Source of the DNA: Tannerella sp.
GTDB taxonomy: Bacteria; Bacteroidota; Bacteroidia; Bacteroidales; Tannerellaceae
Direction: 5' to 3'
Assembly: GCA_031268395.1 (NCBI GenBank)
Contig: JAIRXI010000106.1
Location: 1 to 9,671, forward strand
Length of the DNA: 9,671 nucleotides
The translations under genes were made by a program, and so were the position numbers. Under the pieces are notes generated by a model. The model ran no database searches, was not told where the DNA came from, and was given only the letters and a program-made list of their open reading frames with translations. Numbering within the stretch: the first letter of the stretch is position 1; every line of letters begins with the position of its first letter. Positions 1-6,578 of the stretch are shown piece by piece.

Positions 1-1415
1 TCGACCCAATACTGGGGCATTTTCGTTTCTCCCTCTTTCCATGCAGCCCTTTTGCGCAGTTCATTGACGTAAAAGGCGGCTTTGTCGAAATTTCCAGCTC
101 TGCCCGCGGCTTCGGCTGCAAGCAGGCAGGTTTCTCCCAAACGCATACGAACCCATTCCCGGGAACTTTTGGTTTCGTTCATTGTTAGCCTCGTCGGGTC
201 GAAATATTTGATGATTGTGGGATAATAATCATTGTTGTTATTGGGGTTTTCCCTGTCCCATTGCTTATATGTATACCTGTATGTTACGCCGGCCTTCGGC
301 GGATTCAGGCTGTAATACAGGGCCGTATCCCCGACAGCCAGCGTAGCGGTTGCTCTGTTGCAGTAATAAACCCATTTGAACATTTTATAAAAGCGGGCGT
401 CGTTCTTGCGGTCGTACAGTTCAAACAATGTTTTATTTGTTGCCCGGTGAAACCGGTAGGGACGTCCGCCTTCTATATCTCTTACAAGCCCGGGAAGCGA
501 TTCATACATGGAAGTCCAATATAAATGAGCGAGATTGCCGGCGCCGTTATAGACCATATCCGAAGTAAACTGAACGGAGAAAACTACTTCGCTGTTTCCC
601 TGGTTTGTGATGCTCCACAAAGCTGCATAGTCGCTTACAAGGGTGTATTTGCCGGAGTTTATGACCTGTTCGGCATAAAAAAGAGCGCTGTCGGCATCGG
701 TAGATTTCTGTCCCCGGTCTTCGGTAACTGCGCTTGCCCGCGTGAGGTAGACTTTTGACAGAAGATGCGCCGCCGAATATCGTGTGGCTTTGCCGGTGAG
801 CGACGGAGTTTCGCTCATACCGTTGCAGGCGGTCGTCAAATCGGCAATGATTTGATTGTACACGTTTGCAACCGTTTCCCGTTTATAATCGGTACGCGGG
901 GCATCGTCTACCTCCACTTTAAGCGGAATACGGCCGAACTGCTGCACCAAATCGAAGAAGAAATAAGCCCTCAAAAAGGACATTTCGGCTGTAAACTGAG
1001 TTCTCTCGTTTGCCGTTACATCCGTTACATCCGGCAACGAAGCCAAGACAAGGTTTGTAACATTAATTGCCTTGTAATGATTGTTCCATAATGCGGAGAA
1101 ATTGGAAAGACTTGCGTTCAAACTTGCGTTATACTGATTCGTGGGGTAACTCATTGCTCCGGTGGCTCCGGACGTAAGGTCGGTTCCGAGTTCGGTCAGG
1201 AGATTTGTGATTTCGGCTCCCACGCCTGTGCGCAAATAGGCATAAGTGGCGTCGAGAGCGGCGTTAACGCCCTGCCTGGTGTTGTAGAAATCGGCGGTTA
1301 TGCCCGGGACGTTTTTTTCTTCCAGAAAATCGTCGCATCCCGCGAGACTGTAAATGATTCCTGCAGCGACAAGCAGAAGGGGAAGAATATTCTTGATAAA
1401 TCTATTGTTTTTCAT
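1..1415 (-). CDS. SusD-like nutrient-binding outer-membrane lipoprotein (partial, C-terminus off the left edge)
   Basis: SusD-family surface glycan-binding lipoprotein that forms the lid on the SusC channel. The reading frame is open from the ATG at 1415-1413 to the window edge (471 codons). Seen in the sequence: a short basic N-terminus, a hydrophobic stretch and a lipobox LAGC with Cys27, followed by DDFLEE, as in most SusD proteins. Around residues 150-165 is the family hallmark FLRAYFFFDLVQQFG, and near the cut end is RLGETCLLAAEAAGRAGNFD, which matches the conserved C-terminal helical repeat (R..E..LL.AEA). Family members are usually about 500-600 residues, so roughly the last 50-100 are missing. 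The start lies 18 bp downstream of the SusC stop with no Shine-Dalgarno motif, only AT-rich sequence, so the two genes form an operon. Cell location: lipid-anchored, facing outward. The bound glycan cannot be inferred from sequence. Confidence 0.95.
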   Translation of the reverse strand, partial: MKNNRFIKNILPLLLVAAGIIYSLAGCDDFLEEKNVPGITADFYNTRQGVNAALDATYAYLRTGVGAEITNLLTELGTDLTSGATGAMSYPTNQYNASLNASLSNFSALWNNHYKAINVTNLVLASLPDVTDVTANERTQFTAEMSFLRAYFFFDLVQQFGRIPLKVEVDDAPRTDYKRETVANVYNQIIADLTTACNGMSETPSLTGKATRYSAAHLLSKVYLTRASAVTEDRGQKSTDADSALFYAEQVINSGKYTLVSDYAALWSITNQGNSEVVFSVQFTSDMVYNGAGNLAHLYWTSMYESLPGLVRDIEGGRPYRFHRATNKTLFELYDRKNDARFYKMFKWVYYCNRATATLAVGDTALYYSLNPPKAGVTYRYTYKQWDRENPNNNNDYYPTIIKYFDPTRLTMNETKSSREWVRMRLGETCLLAAEAAGRAGNFDKAAFYVNELRKRAAWKEGETKMPQYWV

Positions 1416-1433
1416 AACTGTTATATCTATTAA

Positions 1434-4400
1434 TTAAAAACTGATGTTAACTCCTAAAATCCATGAGGTTGTACTCGGCGCAGCATAAGACCTTGAAGTT
1501 CCCGAACCGATAGCCGTTGTTGCGCCTTCGGGGTCAACGCCCGTAAAGTTTGTGAAAACAAACGGATTTTCAATGGATGCATAGATGCGGAATTTTGATA
1601 TTCCCGGCTTTTTAAGCAGGTTTTCAGGTAATGAGTAACCTAAGGTAATATCTCTGATTCGCAGGAAATCGGCATTTTCGTAGTAAAGCGACGATTCGTA
1701 GGTAATATTGTCATACAGCATGTTTGGGCGCGGATAGTCGTTTGTCGGGTTTTCAGGCGTCCAGTAGTTCAGCTTTACCGTGTTGTTCCGGTATGACTGG
1801 TGATTGATTCTTGCGCCGTTAACGAGCGTGCTTCCCAGAGTGGCGTATGCCATGATGCTGAAATCCAGGTTGCCGTACGTCAGCGAATTTGTCAGGCTGA
1901 AAATGTGATTCGGATTTCTGTGTCCGAGAAGTACGCGGTCATCGTCTGATGATATTTTGTAATCGCCGTTAACGTCAAGGATTTTTACCATGCCGGGTTC
2001 AAACGTATGCCCGTTGGCGTTGAATTTTTCAATTTCCGCAAGGTCTTCGGGCGTATTCTGCCAGATGCCGGTTTTCTTGAAGTCGTAGTGACTGATTACC
2101 GGTTGACCGATAAACCATTTGTTGGCGATATCATCTTCTTTCCCGTTATAGAGTTCCACAATTTCCTCTCTGTTTGTACTGTAAACAAAATCGGTAGTCC
2201 ACGATAATTTTTTCGACTGCAGGTTCAGAGACGACAAAGTCAGTTCAAATCCCCTGTTTTTTGTTTTTCCGATATTGGTCAATACGCTGGAATATCCCGA
2301 AACAATGGGTAATATTCTTGACAGAAGCAAATCATCGGTATTTTGCAGATATGCTTCAACGGTACCGTTTATGCGGTTACGCAGAAAACCGAAGTCGAGC
2401 GCCGCGTTCCACTGTTTTGTTTTTTCCCATGTCAGCGATTTATCGGGGAACGAGCTTGGAGCATAACCGATAACCATGCTTGGGCCGTAGTTGTAATACA
2501 GTTTCGCAAGGACGCCTTTTGTCTGGTAGGGATTGATGGCGGCATTGGCTGTAACGCCGTAGCCGGCACGAAGCTTCAGGCTGGAAAGACCGTTGACGTC
2601 TTTCAGAAACGATTCTTCATTGATTCTCCAGGCTAAAGAAAATGCGGGGAATGAGACCCATTTATTGCCTTCGGACAGTCGCGAGGAACCGTCGTAACGA
2701 ATCGATACGGTTGCGTAATATCTGCTTTTATAGTTGTAAATAAGCCGCGCCATAAATGATGACAGCGCCCATTCGGATAGACCCGTATCATAGGCCGTAA
2801 TTATATTTGCGGCCGAAAAGTCGTTGTAAAGCAAGAGGTCGGACGGGAAGTCCTGTCCTGAAAGACTGATGCTTTCGGCGTTCTGCTTCTGAATGGATTC
2901 CAGCAGGGTTACTCCGAAAGAATGGTCGCCTGCCTGCCGGTCGTAATTCAACTGGTTTTCGAGTGTACAGGCGAATGTTTGCGTTGTCGTATTGCTTGCC
3001 GCATTTACCGTATTTGTTCTCGCCAGAGCGGATGCAAAAGAATAATTCTGGTTGGAATGATAATCAAGTCCCAAACTTAATTTGTACCGGATATTGAACG
3101 GTAATTTGACTTCTGCGAGGTAACTTCCCAGAAAGCGGTTTACTTTCATTGGATTGACAATGGCGCCATCGACGAGGTACTGAAGCGGATTCCACCACTG
3201 CGTATCGACGCCGGATGTCGTTTGTGTCAGATTGCCTTCATCGTCGTAAAGTCTGCCCAGCGGATTGACTCTCCACTGGTCCTGAAATGCGGTTCCCCGG
3301 TGTTGAAGGGACTGTGTGAACTGCGACTGACCTCCCAGCTTGAGCCAGTCGGTGACCTGCGATTCCAGATTCAGGCGGAAGGAATAGCGCTGATAATCCT
3401 GCTGCCTGTAAATGCCTTCATTTTTATAAAGTGAAGCTCCGAAGGCATAGTTCATCCGGCCGGTTCCGCCACGCAGACTTAACTGATGGTCGGTGACGAT
3501 TCCTGTGCGCTCGACTTCATTCCACCACAGCGCGCCGGAGCGTACTTTCGCGGGGTCATAGTTTCCGTTTGCATCATAAGCCATGGCAATGGACTGCCAG
3601 GTATAATCGTCGCCGGTGAATGACGGTAAGGTTCTGTCCAGTTCCATCGACGGCACGGCGGAGGCATACCGGCCTGCGCCCCAGTATGATTCCCGCACAT
3701 ATTCGGCATATTCCGCACCGTTCATCAGTTCCAGTTTGTTTTGAATGGTCTGGGCGCCGCAGTATCCGTTGTATTCAACCTGTGCGCGACCCTGTTTTCC
3801 TTTTTTGGTTGTGATGATTATCACGCCGTTTGCCCCGCGTGAACCGTAGATGGCGGATGCCGAAGCATCTTTGAGGATGTCGATCGATTCGATGTCGCCC
3901 GGCGGAATCAGGTTTGGCGCCTGTGAAATGGGGATGCCGTCGATTACGTAAAGCGGGTCATTGCTTGCATTAATGGATCGCGTCCCGCGGATGAGTATGG
4001 ACGGGGCGGCGCCCGGCGTCCAGCTGCTGTTTGTGACCAGAACTCCGGGTACTCTGCCCTGAATGGCCTGTGCAGCCGTCAGGACGGGAACCTTTGCGAT
4101 CGAAGCCGCACTGATGGAGGCTACAGAACCGGTCAGGTCGCGCTTTTTTACCGCTCCGTAACCGACTACAACGACTTCATCCATCAGTTGAACGTCTTCC
4201 GTCAGAACAATGCTTAAGGGCTCCCGGCCTGTCACCTTTACCGTTTCCGTTCGGTATCCGATACAGGCGACGGTAATTTCAGGCTCTGCCGAGCCTGTCT
4301 TTAAGCTGAACTGCCCCTCAACGTCCGTTATCGTCCCGTAAGTTGTACCTTTCACCGTAACGGCCGCGCCTGTTACCGGCTCGCCGGAGGTGTCCGTCAC

Positions 4401-4514
4401 GACGCCTGTTACCGTGATTTCACGCTGCTGCAGGGCTTTCGCCTCTTTCATTTCTGCCCGGACGCCACAGACTGTCCCGCAGAATAATGTGATAAGTAAA
4501 ATGATTTTTTTCAT
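1434..4514 (-). CDS. SusC-like TonB-dependent outer-membrane glycan transporter
   Basis: Outer-membrane beta-barrel that imports oligosaccharides using TonB-transmitted energy, paired with the SusD-like lipoprotein encoded just downstream. Counting from the ATG at 4514 (1026 residues, normal for the family): signal peptide 1-20 (MKKIILLITLF..., cleavage after VRA); a carboxypeptidase-regulatory-like beta-sandwich at about 33-105; the TonB box MDEVVVVGYG at 111-120; a plug domain at about 125-240 containing the SusC signatures YVIDGIPI and SIDILKDASASAIYGSRGAN; then the barrel, ending in ...WILGVNISF with the expected terminal aromatic residue. Alternative in-frame ATGs lie at 4523 and 4550. 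I chose 4514 because MKK starts a classical signal peptide, but 4523 aligns with the ATG of the related upstream element near 6562 and is a real alternative. It is probably driven by the TAGATTTG box 27 nt upstream and activated by an HTCS. No frameshift or missing motif seen. Confidence 0.96.
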   Translation of the reverse strand: MKKIILLITLFCGTVCGVRAEMKEAKALQQREITVTGVVTDTSGEPVTGAAVTVKGTTYGTITDVEGQFSLKTGSAEPEITVACIGYRTETVKVTGREPLSIVLTEDVQLMDEVVVVGYGAVKKRDLTGSVASISAASIAKVPVLTAAQAIQGRVPGVLVTNSSWTPGAAPSILIRGTRSINASNDPLYVIDGIPISQAPNLIPPGDIESIDILKDASASAIYGSRGANGVIIITTKKGKQGRAQVEYNGYCGAQTIQNKLELMNGAEYAEYVRESYWGAGRYASAVPSMELDRTLPSFTGDDYTWQSIAMAYDANGNYDPAKVRSGALWWNEVERTGIVTDHQLSLRGGTGRMNYAFGASLYKNEGIYRQQDYQRYSFRLNLESQVTDWLKLGGQSQFTQSLQHRGTAFQDQWRVNPLGRLYDDEGNLTQTTSGVDTQWWNPLQYLVDGAIVNPMKVNRFLGSYLAEVKLPFNIRYKLSLGLDYHSNQNYSFASALARTNTVNAASNTTTQTFACTLENQLNYDRQAGDHSFGVTLLESIQKQNAESISLSGQDFPSDLLLYNDFSAANIITAYDTGLSEWALSSFMARLIYNYKSRYYATVSIRYDGSSRLSEGNKWVSFPAFSLAWRINEESFLKDVNGLSSLKLRAGYGVTANAAINPYQTKGVLAKLYYNYGPSMVIGYAPSSFPDKSLTWEKTKQWNAALDFGFLRNRINGTVEAYLQNTDDLLLSRILPIVSGYSSVLTNIGKTKNRGFELTLSSLNLQSKKLSWTTDFVYSTNREEIVELYNGKEDDIANKWFIGQPVISHYDFKKTGIWQNTPEDLAEIEKFNANGHTFEPGMVKILDVNGDYKISSDDDRVLLGHRNPNHIFSLTNSLTYGNLDFSIMAYATLGSTLVNGARINHQSYRNNTVKLNYWTPENPTNDYPRPNMLYDNITYESSLYYENADFLRIRDITLGYSLPENLLKKPGISKFRIYASIENPFVFTNFTGVDPEGATTAIGSGTSRSYAAPSTTSWILGVNISF

Positions 4515-4540
4515 ATTTAACATGAATATTAAATTAATAA

Positions 4541-4600
4541 AACGCAGCAAATCTACGCGGTTTATTTTTACCGGGCTGTATTGGTTTTGGCCAAAAACGT
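4541..4600 (-). promoter_or_regulatory. Candidate susC promoter and upstream element
   Basis: On the minus strand, TAGATTTG (4555-4548) matches the Bacteroidota -7 consensus TAnnTTTG exactly and sits about 33 bp before the ATG at 4514, implying a leader of roughly 25-30 nt. No convincing -33 TTTG is present at the usual distance, as expected for a promoter that needs an activator. About 30 bp further upstream lies the palindrome TTTTGGCCAAAA. The entire 60-bp block is repeated, diverged but ungapped (43/60), at 6579-6638. The box match is seen directly; promoter function and HTCS control are inferred. Confidence 0.5.
4585..4596. promoter_or_regulatory. Perfect 12-bp palindrome TTTTGGCCAAAA, possible regulator-binding site
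   Basis: TTTTGGCCAAAA is a perfect inverted repeat located about 30-41 bp upstream of the TAGATTTG box of susC, where an activator would sit. On the plus strand it is part of TTTTGGCCAAAAACGT (4585-4600), and 14 of 16 bases recur as TTTTTGCCAAAAACAT at 6623-6638 upstream of the HTCS gene. A second, wider inverted pair, ACCGGGC (4570-4576) and GCCCGGT (4616-4622), surrounds it but is not centred on it. Binding by the HTCS AraC-type domain is a guess from position only. Confidence 0.35.
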
Positions 4601-4782
4601 ATTTTTTCCGGCAACGCCCGGTTTTTGTATCTTTTTGTCCAGAACGGGCACTTTCGGGATTGCCGTTTTAGCCGCTGCCGGGCGGCGCAACGTCAGGCTG
4701 CCATTCGCGGATATGGCGCGCTGAGACGCGATTGAGCGGACAGAGGAGAGGCGGTCTAAAAAGCAGAATCATGCCATCACCG
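4601..4782. other. Intergenic DNA without a recognisable feature
   Basis: This is the central part of the 414-bp gene-free stretch between susC and the 323-residue gene. It has no credible open reading frame and no RNA gene. Apart from a small GC-rich hairpin (GCCGC at 4671-4675 with GCGGC at 4682-4686, no T-tract on either side), I see nothing in it. It is more GC-rich than the promoter-proximal part. Confidence 0.5.
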
Positions 4783-4846
4783 GCGAGGAGTAACGGCGAA
4801 GCAATCACCGGTACGCGCAGGGATTGCTTCGTTCCTCGCAATGACG
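4783..4846. repeat. Dispersed intergenic repeat hairpin (GGATTGCTTCG...TCGCAATGACG type)
   Basis: The left arm has GCGAGGA (4783-4789) and CGAAGCAATC (4797-4806); the right arm has GATTGCTTCG (4822-4831) and TCCTCGC (4833-4839). The two halves pair in the same order, with a 5-bp excess in the left arm, giving an interrupted stem with a 15-nt loop. The right arm extends to CGCAATGACG at 4846. The same element occurs at 6493-6520. Sequences of this kind, which conceptually translate to CERSEAIQ-like peptides, are widespread in bacterial intergenic DNA. No gene is implied. Confidence 0.7.
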
Positions 4847-4873
4847 AAAAATAGAATGGATTATTATAAACAT

Positions 4874-4911
4874 ATCAGGCATAGACGCGATGAATTGCGT
4901 CTATGCCTGAT
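4874..4911 (-). terminator. Strong hairpin, probable transcription terminator of the 323-residue gene
   Basis: A perfect 15-bp stem, ATCAGGCATAGACGC (4874-4888) with its reverse complement (4897-4911), encloses an 8-nt loop. It begins 17 bp after the stop codon of the minus-strand gene at 4929. On the minus strand it is followed by ATGTTTATAATAATCC, AT-rich but not a clean T-run, so it is an imperfect intrinsic terminator. It would also insulate susC from read-through. Confidence 0.65.
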
Positions 4912-4928
4912 GATGGGCGGGAAAGGGT

Positions 4929-5900
4929 TTATTTCCGGGCGTTGAGTTCGGCCTGCAGGCGTTCGATTTCCAGGCGCTGGCGTTCTACTTCGTGCATCTG
5001 TGCTTCGAAGTCCTCGTGATTATGGCGGTCGATGGCGGCGGCAAGGTCTTCGGTGGTGAGCGGCATGGAGAAGGTTGGCTCGTTGCCGAAGCGCGGTTCG
5101 TCGTCGATGTGCTTGAGGAACGACGCCTTGATGATAAAGAGCTTGCCGCGCGAGTCTGCGGGCATTTGAATGTCGTTGTGCAGGCGGGTTGTTGTGTGTC
5201 GGTAGATTTCCCTGTTATCGTCGGCGGAGATGATTACAATCAGGGCGTAGCGTATGCTTTCCGGCCATCCGTGAGCTACCTGTGCGGCGTTTTCGCCGGC
5301 CGACTGGTCGATTACGACGCGGATGTGGTCGCTGCTGATTATAGTGACCTTTACTTCGGCCGTTACATCGGTTTCGACCGACCGTACATGTACGCCGCCC
5401 CGTTCACCGGGCAGGAGGAAGCCGAGCTTGTGAAGGTCGTCCGCCGTAATTGTGCCGGCGGAATAGAGTCCGTAGGCCATCGTCTTTACCTGCAGCAGGC
5501 AGTAGCCGACGGTCGATTTGAGCAGCGAGTTGCGCTGATTGCGGTCGGACGTCGAGGCCTCGGTCGTACGGCATTTGTTTATCAGCGCCTGCAGGCTGTC
5601 TCGGCTGTCCATGAGCCTGGTTACCATGAGTTCCGGCACGTTCCAGATATCCAAATTGGCCTGCAGGATGTTGGTCAGGTTGTTGATGCAGGCGAACTGG
5701 TCGTCGATGCCGCCATGCCACTTCCGGATATTGGCCAGGACCCCTTCCGAAACGATAAGGCCTGCAGCGGCGAGGGTGAGCACGGCGCCAGCTTCTGCCC
5801 AGGGCAGAAAGCCGGCGTTCAAAATGGAGGACAGCAGTGTGTCCGCATGGTCAAAAATCGTGTTGACCGCAATGATTAAAATCTCTAAAATGTTGTTCAT
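4929..5900 (-). CDS. Hypothetical membrane-anchored protein with C-terminal coiled coil
   Basis: I do not recognise this 323-residue protein. From the ATG at 5900-5898: an amphipathic, hydrophobic N-terminus (MNNILEILIIAVNTIF); one probable membrane segment at about 31-50 (FLPWAEAGAVLTLAAAGLIV); a mostly helical region at about 55-145; a turn-rich link including DDLHKLGFLLPGERGG (154-169); a region at about 180-280 with alternating hydrophobic residues typical of a beta-sandwich; and a charged coiled coil at about 296-323 (EAQMHEVERQRLEIERLQAE). The helical-plus-beta-sandwich plan recalls uncharacterised Bacteroidota proteins with a fibronectin-like C-terminal half, but this is from memory of the pattern only. 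No catalytic motif or DNA-binding domain is visible. It is a single-gene unit: a hairpin terminator follows it, and it starts 61 bp from the 21-bp repeat array over an AT-rich leader. A 295-residue open frame on the opposite strand (4992-5879) is judged a shadow. The coding call is fairly safe; function is unknown. Confidence 0.75.
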   Translation of the reverse strand: MNNILEILIIAVNTIFDHADTLLSSILNAGFLPWAEAGAVLTLAAAGLIVSEGVLANIRKWHGGIDDQFACINNLTNILQANLDIWNVPELMVTRLMDSRDSLQALINKCRTTEASTSDRNQRNSLLKSTVGYCLLQVKTMAYGLYSAGTITADDLHKLGFLLPGERGGVHVRSVETDVTAEVKVTIISSDHIRVVIDQSAGENAAQVAHGWPESIRYALIVIISADDNREIYRHTTTRLHNDIQMPADSRGKLFIIKASFLKHIDDEPRFGNEPTFSMPLTTEDLAAAIDRHNHEDFEAQMHEVERQRLEIERLQAELNARK

Positions 5901-5960
5901 AACTTTTGATAATTAAGTAATTAATAATATATTTATTCTCTCTGATAATAGCTTTTATTC

Positions 5961-6033
5961 TGCATTGGATGATTCCGTTTGTAACGGGATGGAAATTTTC
6001 TGTAACGGGATGGAAACCGTTTGTAACGGGATG
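5961..6033. repeat. 21-bp repeat array, left block (inverted orientation)
   Basis: Three exact cores GTAACGGGATG occur at 5981-5991, 6002-6012 and 6023-6033, spaced exactly 21 bp, with a degenerate unit (ending GGATG) at 5961-5971. The core is the reverse complement of CATCCCGTTAC, the core of the right block, so this block is inverted relative to it. The 10-bp spacers are GAAATTTTCT and GAAACCGTTT. The junction between the blocks contains a tight palindrome, CGGGAT-GA-ATCCCG, at 6027-6040. Confidence 0.9.
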
Positions 6034-6038
6034 AATCC

Positions 6039-6301
6039 CGTCACGTTACGGATAGACTTCATCCCATTACGGATAGACTTCATCCCGTTACGGATAGACT
6101 TCATCCCGTTACGGATAGACTTCATCCCGTTACGGATAGACTTCATCCCATTACGGATAGACTTCATCCCATCACAAAAAATTTTCATCCCATTACAAAA
6201 TGTTTTCATCCCATTACAAAATGTTTCCATCCCATTACAAAATGTTTCCATCCGGTACGTGATGGTTTTCATCCGTATAGTGATGGTTTCCATCTCGCCG
6301 G
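6039..6301. repeat. 21-bp repeat array, right block (13 units)
   Basis: Thirteen units lie in exact 21-bp register. Cores of the form CATCCCRTTAC start at 6039 (9/11 match), 6060, 6081, 6102, 6123, 6144, 6165, 6186, 6207 and 6228, followed by three decayed units at 6249, 6270 and 6291. Spacers come in runs: GGATAGACTT six times (6050-6164), one AAAAAATTTT, AAAATGTTTY three times, TGATGGTTTY twice. This pattern indicates local amplification of single units and decay at the right end. Because 21 is a multiple of three, both strands stay open: the plus strand reads IPLRIDF repeats and the minus strand NGMKSIR repeats. I regard these frames as a by-product. The array begins about 60 bp upstream of the start of the minus-strand gene at 5900. 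Confidence 0.92.
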
Positions 6302-6310
6302 CAGGTAAAT

Positions 6311-6436
6311 AGCACGCAGATAACGCAGATTTTATAGATGAACGCAGATTGGCTGTTAGCTGACAGTCTGCATTTCGTCTAATTATGATTTATAAAAATC
6401 TGCGTAAATCCGTCCGGTCTGCGTCATCTGCGTGCT
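6311..6436. repeat. Long imperfect inverted repeat built on ACGCAGAT motifs
   Basis: AGCACGCAGATAACGCAGA (6311-6329) pairs with 6418-6436 at 18 of 19 positions, and an inner pair ACGCAGATT (6342-6350) with AATCTGCGT (6397-6405) is nested within it. The centre contains a small CTGT...ACAG hairpin. The RNA or single strand from either direction could fold into a long stem. ATCTGCGT/ACGCAGAT-rich inverted repeats are, from general knowledge, a common dispersed intergenic element; I cannot tell whether this copy is functional or an immobile relic. No transposase or target-site duplication is visible. Confidence 0.8.
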
Positions 6437-6492
6437 TTTGAGACAGCCTTCAGCGAGATTTCATCCGGTTTTCCTGGCCTCCGCCTGTTCCT

Positions 6493-6520
6493 GGATTGCT
6501 TCGCTGCGCTCGCAATGACG
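6493..6520. repeat. Second copy of the GGATTGCTTCG...TCGCAATGACG dispersed repeat
   Basis: This copy shares the outer blocks GGATTGCTTCG and TCGCAATGACG with 4821-4846 and differs only in the middle (CTGCGC here, TTCC there). Unlike the first copy, no left-hand inverted arm is seen. On the minus strand it is read as RHCERSEAIQ inside a 33-codon open frame. Confidence 0.75.
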
Positions 6521-6578
6521 GGTATTGCGATGCCTGCGACCCTTCCATGTGAAACGCTTCATGAAGTATAAATCTTTA

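Noticed and set aside
261..1091. Three plus-strand frames (87, 77 and 108 codons) over the left part of the window
   Set aside because: They are shadows of the SusD-like gene, which is open throughout on the minus strand and carries the lipobox and family motifs.
4992..5879. 295-codon open frame on the plus strand opposite the hypothetical gene
   Set aside because: It has a Cys/Val/Gly/Asp-rich antisense-like composition, while the minus-strand frame has a coherent membrane segment, coiled coil, AT-rich leader and a terminator. Some doubt remains, because the minus-strand family is unrecognised.
5981..6301. CRISPR array
   Set aside because: The 11-bp repeats and 10-bp spacers are far too short, spacers recur identically, units are partly inverted and there are no cas genes.
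6311..6436. Insertion sequence ends
   Set aside because: The arms are inverted, but there is no transposase between them and no flanking target duplication, so I call it only an inverted repeat.
6461..6562. 33-residue minus-strand gene
   Set aside because: Most of it is the dispersed-repeat translation RHCERSEAIQ followed by random-looking sequence; only the promoter-like DNA before it is notable.
6557..6566. CTTCATGAAG palindrome as an operator
   Set aside because: A single 10-bp palindrome with no second copy in the window; it overlaps the ATG of the promoter-like copy and could be chance.
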